Part shown: positions 1 through 6,599 of the stretch, one piece after another | Numbering within the stretch: position 1 is the stretch's first letter | How the letters are laid out: the number at the start of each line of letters is the position of its first letter | NCBI GenBank assembly: GCA_947458575.1 | Contig: CANHBE010000129.1 | Location: 1-7,396 of the forward strand | Direction of reading: 5' to 3' | Origin: Flavobacteriaceae bacterium | GTDB lineage: Bacteria; Bacteroidota; Bacteroidia; Flavobacteriales; Flavobacteriaceae | Length of the DNA: 7,396 nt | The notes under the pieces: generated by a model | The model's database searches: none | What the model saw: only the letters and a program-made list of their open reading frames with translations | Told to the model about the DNA's origin: nothing | Made by a program: the position numbers and the translations under genes

Positions 1-809
1 AGAAATTGTTTATGAAAACGCCTTTTCCGCTCAGTAATATCAAAACGGATCATAAGCGTGGTATTCTGGATGTGCTTCCCAATTTCTCACAAATGTACCG
101 AATCGAAGTCTCAGATTTTATGGGAAATGTGACTAAGATTTTAATCCCCGTTGAGTATGCCTTTGAGTCTCCGACAATTAAAGCAGAAGATCTTAAAACA
201 CCCTATTACTTGAAAGCCGCAACAGATAACATATACGAAAAAGACGGTATGGAAGTATTTTTTCCAGCCAATACTTTCTATGATGATTTCTATTTAAAGT
301 TTGCTGTTAATGGCAATATCATGACCGTTCACGATGACAATATACCGGTTCATCGCAATTTCAAGGTTTCGATAACAGATCCATCCGTTGCGAATCATGA
401 TAAGACTTTCATTGCATCAATAAAAGGAGGTCGAAAGCAGTATAATAGTACGAAATTCGCCAATAGTACATTTTCCACTTTCACAAAAAATCTCGGCCAG
501 TTTACTTTAGCAGTCGACACCATTGCTCCCAAGATTTTTAATGTAAACTTACATGAAGGGAAATCGTTGAAAGAAAAGAAAGTCATTTTCAAAATAACCG
601 ATGACTTGTCCGGTATCAAATCCTACAATGGCTTTATCAATGAGAAGTGGGTTCTACTCGAGTACGACGCTAAAACAAATCGCTTGATTTATGAGGTTGA
701 TGATTCTGAATTGGCGGAAGGGAAAAATGATTTAAAATTAACTGTGGCCGATAATCTTGGAAATTCTGCTATATTTGAAACGTCATTTTTTCGAAGCAAA
801 CCAAAATAA
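1..809 (+). CDS. Probable M23-family metallopeptidase, C-terminal part (5' truncated)
   Basis: The reading frame is open to the left edge of the window, so the TTG at position 6 is not a real start and the gene begins upstream. About 268 residues are visible. They lack the zinc-binding catalytic LytM/M23 core, which would lie upstream. What is visible is a mostly beta-rich tail. A strand pattern around SDFMGNVTKILIPVEY comes first. Near the end, DTIAPKIFNV opens an Ig-like module containing ITDDLSGIKSY, a WVLLEYD strand and TVADNLGNSAIFET. From memory, this 'DDLSGIKSY ... K-W-L-EYD ... DN-GN' ending is typical of the long periplasmic or envelope M23 peptidases of flavobacteria, which cut peptidoglycan crosslinks. 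The family assignment therefore rests on the tail alone. An unrelated surface protein with the same Ig-like ending is possible. The stop is TAA at 807-809, and the TonB-dependent receptor follows within about 10 bases on the same strand, suggesting co-transcription. Confidence 0.72.
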   Translation, partial: KLFMKTPFPLSNIKTDHKRGILDVLPNFSQMYRIEVSDFMGNVTKILIPVEYAFESPTIKAEDLKTPYYLKAATDNIYEKDGMEVFFPANTFYDDFYLKFAVNGNIMTVHDDNIPVHRNFKVSITDPSVANHDKTFIASIKGGRKQYNSTKFANSTFSTFTKNLGQFTLAVDTIAPKIFNVNLHEGKSLKEKKVIFKITDDLSGIKSYNGFINEKWVLLEYDAKTNRLIYEVDDSELAEGKNDLKLTVADNLGNSAIFETSFFRSKPK

Positions 810-819
810 ATTGATACTA

Positions 820-3300
820 TTGAGAACTAAAGGTGCTAAGCTATCGCTATTCTTTTTCTTTTTTGCACTCATCACATACGCGCAAACAGCACGTGTAAAA
901 GGTATAATCCTAGATGAAAAAAATCAACCGGTCAGCGAAGTTAATGTCGACGCAGAAGGACGTAATACCAAGTCTAATGCAAACGGATATTACGAACTCT
1001 CCATTCCCGCCAACAAAAAGATTCAGTTGATTTTCACACATGTGGCGCTCAAAAAGAATACGGTTACTTTGCAACTGAAACCGAATGAAGACTACGAGTT
1101 TAATATAGTTTTAAATGACCGAGCGGAAGGATTGGGAGAAGTGGTCGTGATTGCCAATAATAGAAAACGTATTCAAGGATTGGTAACTATAGAACCACAA
1201 ATCATTAGAAGAATACCAGGTGCAAACGCGGGAGTTGAAAATTTGTTGAAGTCACTACCAGGGGTCAGCTCGAATAATGAATTGTCCACCCAGTACTCGG
1301 TTCGTGGCGGTAATTATGACGAGAATTTAGTGTATGTCAACGAGATCGAAGTTTATCGCCCGTTCCTTATTCGATCAGGACAGCAAGAGGGTTTGAGTTT
1401 TACCAATACTGATTTGGTTCAAAATGTAGATTTTTCCGCCGGCGGATTCCAGGCGAAGTTTGGTGACAAATTGTCTTCGGTGCTAGATATTACCTATCGT
1501 CGACCCACAAAATTTGGAGCATCTCTCGATGCGAGTTATTTAGGAGGTTCTATTTCTGTTGCAGCGGCGTCAAAGAATCAAAAATGGGCTGCCATTACCG
1601 GCGTTCGGTATCGAGATAATAGTTTGTTGGTTGAAAGTCAGGAAACGTCCACCAATTTCAGGCCTACATTTGCGGATGTACAATCCTATGTTACTTATAC
1701 GCCATCCACTAAATGGCAGTTCAGTTTCTTGGGTAATATTTCGCAAAATAAATACAACTATGAGCCTTTGACACGCCAAACGAATTTCGGGACCATTTCA
1801 CAGCCTATTGCACTTCAAGTAGTTTATGACGGTCAGGAGAAGGATTTGTACGATACCTATTTTGGAGCACTCAAGGCGACATACAAAGTGAATGATAATT
1901 TTACACTGAAATGGATTGGTTCTGCTTATCACACTTTAGAACAAGAATATTTTGACATTTTTGCTCAATACGCCTTAGGTGAAGTGGACGGGAATATAGG
2001 CTCCGAAACTTTTGGTGATGTGACCTTTAGTCGAGCTATTGGAACACAGCTCAATCATGCGCGAAACGACCTTGATGCGCTGATTGTCAATACAGAGGTG
2101 AAAGGGTTTCACGATGTGAAAAAGCATCAAATTGAGTGGGGTTTTAAATATACTCGTGAAGATATTCGCGATCGAATTGTCGAGTGGGAAGTGATTGACT
2201 CGGCTGGTTTTTCCTTGAATCCTCCCATACTTCCGCCTCGCTTTGAGTTTCCATCTGCCGGCGATTATAGTGATGTTTACACCGGTCCATTGGCACCGTA
2301 TCAAAGCGTTAGAGCTAAAAATTTCGTCACCATTGATAGACTTTCAGGTTATGCACAATGGAGTCTAAAAGATAGAATAGGCAACAGTGATGTGTGGTAT
2401 AATGCCGGATTTAGAGCGCATCAATGGCAGGTCTCGGGAGACAACCTCAAGTCTGATAGTCAAATTGTTATTAGTCCTAGAGCGCAATTTGCCATCAAAC
2501 CCGATTGGGAGTGGGATATGCTATTCAGACTCTCGGGAGGCTTTTATTATCAGCCACCTTTTTACAGGGAATTGCGCGACCAATTCGGTGCTGTAAATCC
2601 GTCAGTTAAAGCGCAATCTTCTTTTCATATAGTCGTGGGTAACGATTATAGCTTTAAGATGTGGGATCGACCGTTTAAGATGGTTACCGAAGCTTATTAC
2701 AAATCACTTACAGATGTCAATCCTTACACTATCGAAAATGTTAGAATTAGGTATGCTGCAAATAATAATGCGACTGCCTTCGCTCAAGGTTTTGACTTTC
2801 GCTTGAATGGTGAGTTTGTGCCAGGGACGGAATCTTGGTTTAGTTTCAGTTACTTGAAAACAAAAGAGAATACCGACAATCGGGGAGATATTCCGAGACC
2901 AACAGACCAGCGACTGAAGTTTGCCATTTTATTTCAAGATTATATGCCGAACATTCCCAGTTTGAAAATCTATTTGAATTTAGTTTACAATACCGGTTTA
3001 CCGGGCGGTTCTCCCTCATATGCTGATCCGTACATTTATCAATCTCGTTTGCGCGACTACAGAAGAGTAGATGCCGGCTTTAACTATGTGTTGACAGAGA
3101 AAAATGCCAAACGAAGAGAAGGGCATTGGTTGAAAAAATTCCAAGAGTTTTCTGTTGGTTTTGAAATATTCAATATGTTCAATAACCAGAATGCGATTAC
3201 TAATACGTGGGTGCGAGATGTCTATTCTAAGAATCAATATGCTATTCCGAATTTCCTGACAACTCGTGTTTTCAATTTGAAGCTTTCCATTAGAATATAG
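820..3300 (+). CDS. TonB-dependent outer-membrane receptor with carboxypeptidase-regulatory-like domain
   Basis: This is an outer-membrane beta-barrel transporter energised by TonB; the substrate cannot be told from sequence. With the chosen TTG start at 820 it has 826 residues. A signal peptide (MRTKGAKLSLFFFFFALITYAQ, residues 1-22) is followed by a carboxypeptidase-regulatory-like beta-sandwich (about 24-100, with KGIILDEKNQPVSEVNV and NGYYELSIP). The plug follows at about 124-229, with LLKSLPGVSS, the SVRGGNYDENLVYVNEIEVY core and SAGGFQAKFGDKLSSVLDI. The rest is barrel strands, ending in VFNLKLSIRI. No in-frame ATG exists near the 5' end. TTG codons occur at 757, 811 and 820; 757 would overlap the upstream gene by 53 bases and add an unusual charged leader, while 820 gives a standard signal peptide (811 is nearly as good). 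The protein is shorter than typical SusC proteins and no SusD gene is adjacent, so uptake of a siderophore, cofactor or other small ligand is as likely as glycan uptake. The stop is TAG. Confidence 0.93.
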   Translation: MRTKGAKLSLFFFFFALITYAQTARVKGIILDEKNQPVSEVNVDAEGRNTKSNANGYYELSIPANKKIQLIFTHVALKKNTVTLQLKPNEDYEFNIVLNDRAEGLGEVVVIANNRKRIQGLVTIEPQIIRRIPGANAGVENLLKSLPGVSSNNELSTQYSVRGGNYDENLVYVNEIEVYRPFLIRSGQQEGLSFTNTDLVQNVDFSAGGFQAKFGDKLSSVLDITYRRPTKFGASLDASYLGGSISVAAASKNQKWAAITGVRYRDNSLLVESQETSTNFRPTFADVQSYVTYTPSTKWQFSFLGNISQNKYNYEPLTRQTNFGTISQPIALQVVYDGQEKDLYDTYFGALKATYKVNDNFTLKWIGSAYHTLEQEYFDIFAQYALGEVDGNIGSETFGDVTFSRAIGTQLNHARNDLDALIVNTEVKGFHDVKKHQIEWGFKYTREDIRDRIVEWEVIDSAGFSLNPPILPPRFEFPSAGDYSDVYTGPLAPYQSVRAKNFVTIDRLSGYAQWSLKDRIGNSDVWYNAGFRAHQWQVSGDNLKSDSQIVISPRAQFAIKPDWEWDMLFRLSGGFYYQPPFYRELRDQFGAVNPSVKAQSSFHIVVGNDYSFKMWDRPFKMVTEAYYKSLTDVNPYTIENVRIRYAANNNATAFAQGFDFRLNGEFVPGTESWFSFSYLKTKENTDNRGDIPRPTDQRLKFAILFQDYMPNIPSLKIYLNLVYNTGLPGGSPSYADPYIYQSRLRDYRRVDAGFNYVLTEKNAKRREGHWLKKFQEFSVGFEIFNMFNNQNAITNTWVRDVYSKNQYAIPNFLTTRVFNLKLSIRI

Positions 3301-3336
3301 ATTTTATTTGTACTTTTAACCATCAAACCATTGTCA

Positions 3337-4050
3337 ATGAAAAGTTTTTTAAGAATCATAACGCTACCGCTTGTTGTTCTTTTTTTGAGTTGCAATAAAG
3401 AAAAGGAAAAGCCAAAAGTTATATACGAGAATCCTGTCAAAACAGAAAAGCCGGCTAAAACTGATACCATATCAGTAACAGTGGTAGACTTACCGGTACA
3501 GATGTATGGGACCAACTTCCTACTTTTCCCGGTTGGAGAATTGCGTTCAGTGGGATCAAGTTACGATGGTGCATCCAAAAGCAGTCAACTGAGTTATAAA
3601 GTTTCGAATTACAGCGAGTTCCAACTGACAGGTTTTATTCGAAATATTAAGTTTCAGCAGGTCGGAAAGGATTCTATAACATCGCTGACCGACAAGAATG
3701 TATTAATCCAAAGTGTCACCTATTTAAAAAGTGTGGCAGATAAAACAAAACAACAGATTTTAGTTTATGAACTCGAGGATATGGATACCAATAAAGATAT
3801 TCGGCTCGACGATCATGACATCAAATCGCTTTATCTCAGTGATATTTCAGGGAATCGCTTTACGAAGATTTCGGTTGATTTTCACGAATTAGTTGATTGG
3901 AATTTGGTTGAATCCTTGAATAGACTTTATTACAGAACCATTGAAGATACGAACAAAAATGGTGCATTTGAAAAGAATGACAAATTGCATTATTATTATG
4001 TTGACCTGACTCGTAAAGAGTGGGCGTCAATCGAGTATTTTCCTGATTGA
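3337..4050 (+). CDS. Uncharacterised lipoprotein with two EF-hand-like calcium loops
   Basis: This is a 237-residue predicted lipoprotein of unknown function. The ATG at 3337 is preferred over the TTG two codons upstream because it gives a standard lipoprotein signal (MKSFLRIITLPLVVLFLSC) with the lipidated cysteine at residue 19. A charged linker rich in Lys, Glu and Pro follows (NKEKEKPKV, then to about residue 45), as is usual for Bacteroidota lipoproteins. The rest is predicted soluble and beta-rich. Two 12-residue loops match the EF-hand spacing: DTNKDIRLDDHD at 150-161 and DTNKNGAFEKND at 204-215. Each is preceded by a hydrophobic strand (ILVYELEDM; RLYYRTIE) and followed by another (SLYLSDISG; LHYYYVDLT). 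It lies 36 bases after the receptor gene on the same strand and could be its operon partner. It is not SusD-like, being too short and lacking helical repeats. I recall similar hypothetical lipoproteins in flavobacteria but no assigned function. Confidence 0.88.
   Translation: MKSFLRIITLPLVVLFLSCNKEKEKPKVIYENPVKTEKPAKTDTISVTVVDLPVQMYGTNFLLFPVGELRSVGSSYDGASKSSQLSYKVSNYSEFQLTGFIRNIKFQQVGKDSITSLTDKNVLIQSVTYLKSVADKTKQQILVYELEDMDTNKDIRLDDHDIKSLYLSDISGNRFTKISVDFHELVDWNLVESLNRLYYRTIEDTNKNGAFEKNDKLHYYYVDLTRKEWASIEYFPD
3784..4035 (+). repeat. Internal protein repeat: two calcium-loop plus beta-strand units
   Basis: Within the lipoprotein, residues 150-179 and 204-233 align without gaps over 30 positions. 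Both begin DTNK, place Asp, Asn and Asp/Asn at loop positions 1, 3 and 5, a hydrophobic residue at 8 and Asp at 12, and then continue into a strand of the kind SLYLSDISGNRF or LHYYYVDLTRKEW. The DNA copies are at 3784-3873 and 3946-4035. Outside the first four residues the similarity is one of pattern rather than identity, so the duplication, if that is the origin, is old. Loop 1 has Ile in place of the usual Gly at position 6; loop 2 keeps Gly. Confidence 0.6.
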
Positions 4051-4065
4051 TTTTCTTTAAATCAA
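4047..4065. terminator. Possible bidirectional hairpin between convergent genes
   Basis: A perfect 7-base inverted repeat, TTGATTT and AAATCAA, surrounds a 5-base loop (TCTTT). It spans the stop codons of the plus-strand lipoprotein gene and the minus-strand DUF2971 gene, which are only 6 bases apart. The position suits a shared terminator. However, the stem has a single G:C pair and no clear U-tract follows on either strand, so it may be weak or fortuitous. Confidence 0.3.
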
Positions 4066-4758
4066 GATATCACTCTCGAGATCCGATTTTTCAATCTCAA
4101 AATCAAATCCCAACCGCTTTACCAATTCAATAACTAGGTTTTTATACCAGTTTTCTGACTTGGGATGAATGTATATCTTTTCAATTAATTGGTCGATATC
4201 AACATCTATTTTTAGTCCGTTGTCGATGATCAAATTGTGTTTGCTAACATCAGAGATGATTCGGATTTCTTTTTCATATTGAAAACTCTTACGCTTGAAG
4301 AGAAAGGGAAAGAATGCATGATTGAAGGGAATATATTCTTTCTTGTAGTCGATATAATTAACCTCGCCTATATGTTGCTCGTACTTCTTTTCCATCTCCA
4401 ATGCTTTTTGCATCCTTCCTAATGTCGATTGGATAGCCAAGCCTTCATTTTTTTGAGTAAATATTTGCCACATGGCGAATGATTCATATTCGTTGAGATG
4501 CCAACTGCTGATTACGACATTCTTGCGACGCGTCTTGTAGAAGTCTAAGAAATCCGGGTTATCGATGCATAATTTTTTAATCTACTCAAAAGTGGGTTCA
4601 CTGAAAGTACCTTCATACTGATCTTCAAATTTATCCGATCGTGACATAAATAGCTGTCGGTTTAAAAGCAAATCGACAAACTTCGACAAGTCTAAATACT
4701 TCCAAACAATGGTATTGGAATCGATGGGTAGTTTGATATTGTTGTCGATCAAGTACAT
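4057..4758 (-). pseudogene. DUF2971-family protein interrupted by an in-frame TAG at codon 59
   Basis: Read on the minus strand from the ATG at 4756-4758, this is one continuous frame of 233 codons ending in TAA at 4057-4059. It is broken only by TAG at 4582-4584. Before the stop (residues 1-58) are the DUF2971 N-terminal hallmarks: VWKYLDLSKFVDLLLNRQLF followed by SRSDKFEDQYEGTF. After it (residues 60-233) the same frame continues with ISSWHLNEYESFAMWQIF, the NEGLAIQST segment, IGEVNYIDY and a PFLFKRKSFQYEKEIRII block. This is the family's usual order, so both halves belong to one gene. The only in-frame ATG after the stop (4471-4473, codon 96) would make a 138-residue fragment without the N-terminal part. 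No other stop or frameshift is seen, so the lesion is recent or a sequence error. The family's biochemical function is not established as far as I know. The gene lies 11 bases after the ABC exporter gene and is probably the last gene of that operon. Confidence 0.85.
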
Positions 4759-4769
4759 TTTTTATGTTC

Positions 4770-6599
4770 TTAGTTTTCGAACGACTGCATATTGACCAGT
4801 TTGTTGTACGTTCCGTTTAAGGCCATCAAGTATTCATGACTACCTTGCTCGACTATCACACCTTTTTGCATAACGACAATCACATCTGCTTTTTGAATCG
4901 TTGACAAGCGATGCGCAATAACAATCGAGGTTCTGTTTTGCATCATGTTTTCCAAAGCAAGTTGTACCAATTTTTCACTTTCAGTATCAAGTGCCGAAGT
5001 GGCTTCATCAAGAATCATAATCGGTGGGTTCTTTAAAACGGCTCTTGCAATGCTCAACCGCTGTTTTTGACCACCAGAAAGTTTATTACCGCTGTCGCCT
5101 ATATTGCTGTAAATACCATTGGGAAGTGCACTCACAAATTCGTAGGCATTGGCAATTTTCAATGCTTCGACAATTTCTTCATCTGTAGCATCTAATTTTC
5201 CTAAGGCAATATTCGCTTTGATTGTGTCATTAAACAAAATGCTATCTTGAGTGACTAAGCCCATCAAGGCGCGCAAATTATGAAGGTCGATGTCTCTGAT
5301 GTCATTTCCGTCGATGGTAATGCTTCCTGTATTCACATCATAGAAACGCGTAAGTAAATTGGCAATTGTGCTTTTCCCGCTCCCGGATTGACCAACCAAG
5401 GCAACGGTTTGTCCTTTTTTTATATCAAGAGAGAATTCTTTCAAAACGGAATCGTCCTGATATTTGAACGATACATTTTTTAGGGAAATAGTATCTTTAA
5501 ATTCACGCACTGGAATAGCATTTTCTTTTGAAGTAATAGGATTGTGTTGCTCCAAGATTTCCAATACGCGTTCAGCGGCCGCATTCCCACGCTTTACGCC
5601 GTAAGATGCTTTAGAAATGGCTTTGGCCGGAGTTAAAATATTGTAGGCCAACCCCATATAGGTAATAAATGCGGCACCTTTCAATGTTTTTTCAATCAAA
5701 ACCATGTGGCCGCCGTACCACAATAGGATGGCGATAACCATAATTCCCAAAAACTCACTCATCGGCGAAGCCAAATTTTGACGATTACCAATACTATTGG
5801 ATAATTTAAAATAACGACCAGTCGATTCTTGAAAGAGCTTCCCAAAGTACGACTCAGCATTGTAACCTTTTACAACCTTTAATCCACCTAATGTTTCCTC
5901 TATCGTCGACAGAAAAACACCTTGTTCCTGCTGCGCTCGTGTTGATTTTTTCTTGAGCTGCTTTCCGATAAGCGAAATAATGTAGCCGGATATAGGAATG
6001 AAAACAAAGACAAAAACTGTCAGTTTTACACTGATTGAGAACATGGCAATAATCGTAAATAGTATAGTCAGCGGTTCTTTGACAATCAACTCTAAGATTG
6101 ACAATAACGACGCTTGTACTTCCGAAACGTCACCTGCGATTCGTGAGATTGTATCTCCTTTTCGCTTTTCCGAGAAAAAGGCAAGAGGCAGCTCTATCGT
6201 CTTCTTGTACATGGCATTGCGCATGTCACGTAAAATTCCATTTCTTAGGAATGTGATGAAAAACATGGCAAAATAGTCGCACAAGTTCTTCAAGAGAAAA
6301 ATAGAAATAATGCCGACGACCAAAATCGACAAAGTTGTTCCGATGCCATAAACTTCTGTCGTCATGGTCAGATAATAATTTAGATAATCCCCCAAGTATT
6401 TTTTCAAACTGAAAATGCCCTCGTAAGTCGGCAACTCATAGATCTTACTGGCTTGTCCGAAGAGTACATCCATCATCGGCATCAACGCCAAAAAGGAAAG
6501 CGTACCAAAGAAAGCATACAAGACGTTGAATAAGATATTTAGGTACGCGTATTTCTTATACGGCAGGATAAATGGAATTATTTTTCTGAAATTATTCAT
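4770..6599 (-). CDS. MsbA-type ABC exporter: fused membrane and ATPase domains
   Basis: This is a complete 609-residue half-transporter expected to work as a homodimer in the inner membrane, using ATP to move a substrate outward. The N-terminal part has six likely membrane helices, roughly at 17-40, 85-112, 165-188, 190-212, 283-300 and 305-325, with the usual coupling segment EETLGGLKVVKGYNAE (234-249). The nucleotide-binding domain starts near 370 and is intact: aromatic A-loop Tyr380, Walker A GQSGSGKST (403-411), Q-loop Gln451, signature LSGGQ (507-511), Walker B IMILDE (527-532), D-loop SALD (535-538) and switch His563. Architecture and length match the lipid A/MsbA-like and multidrug exporter group; the substrate cannot be decided from sequence. 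The ATG overlaps the TAA of the upstream sugar-mutase gene by one base (TAATG), so the two are probably translated in a coupled manner. The DUF2971 gene follows. Confidence 0.94.
   Translation of the reverse strand: MNNFRKIIPFILPYKKYAYLNILFNVLYAFFGTLSFLALMPMMDVLFGQASKIYELPTYEGIFSLKKYLGDYLNYYLTMTTEVYGIGTTLSILVVGIISIFLLKNLCDYFAMFFITFLRNGILRDMRNAMYKKTIELPLAFFSEKRKGDTISRIAGDVSEVQASLLSILELIVKEPLTILFTIIAMFSISVKLTVFVFVFIPISGYIISLIGKQLKKKSTRAQQEQGVFLSTIEETLGGLKVVKGYNAESYFGKLFQESTGRYFKLSNSIGNRQNLASPMSEFLGIMVIAILLWYGGHMVLIEKTLKGAAFITYMGLAYNILTPAKAISKASYGVKRGNAAAERVLEILEQHNPITSKENAIPVREFKDTISLKNVSFKYQDDSVLKEFSLDIKKGQTVALVGQSGSGKSTIANLLTRFYDVNTGSITIDGNDIRDIDLHNLRALMGLVTQDSILFNDTIKANIALGKLDATDEEIVEALKIANAYEFVSALPNGIYSNIGDSGNKLSGGQKQRLSIARAVLKNPPIMILDEATSALDTESEKLVQLALENMMQNRTSIVIAHRLSTIQKADVIVVMQKGVIVEQGSHEYLMALNGTYNKLVNMQSFEN

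Noticed and set aside
850..866. T-rich tract in the receptor signal peptide as a phase-variation site
   Set aside because: The T runs are short (five to six bases) and interrupted by C, and they simply encode the poly-Phe hydrophobic core of the signal peptide.
3277..3310. A Bacteroidota-type promoter before the lipoprotein gene (TTG, 23 bases, TTTATTTG)
   Set aside because: The downstream element has a mismatch at a key position of TAnnTTTG, the spacing is at the long limit, and such A+T-rich matches arise easily by chance. Read-through from the receptor gene is the simpler explanation.
820..4050. A SusC/SusD-type glycan utilisation pair
   Set aside because: The receptor is shorter than typical SusC, and the following lipoprotein is only 237 residues, beta-rich and without the helical repeats of SusD. 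No glycoside hydrolase is visible.
4237..4422. Small plus-strand open frame of 61 codons inside the DUF2971 gene
   Set aside because: It lies antisense to conserved DUF2971 coding sequence and has no recognisable domain or initiation signal. It is a shadow frame, as are the other short frames inside the receptor, exporter and mutase genes.
4057..4473. A stand-alone 138-residue minus-strand gene starting at the ATG at 4473
   Set aside because: The same frame upstream of this ATG encodes conserved DUF2971 sequence back to 4758, broken only by one TAG. The short frame is the C-terminal remnant of the larger gene, so it is reported as part of that gene.
4582..4584. TAG as a reassigned sense codon
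   Set aside because: The TonB receptor uses TAG as its stop at a family-typical end, and the other genes with visible stops use TAA or TGA. Nothing else in the window suggests a changed genetic code.
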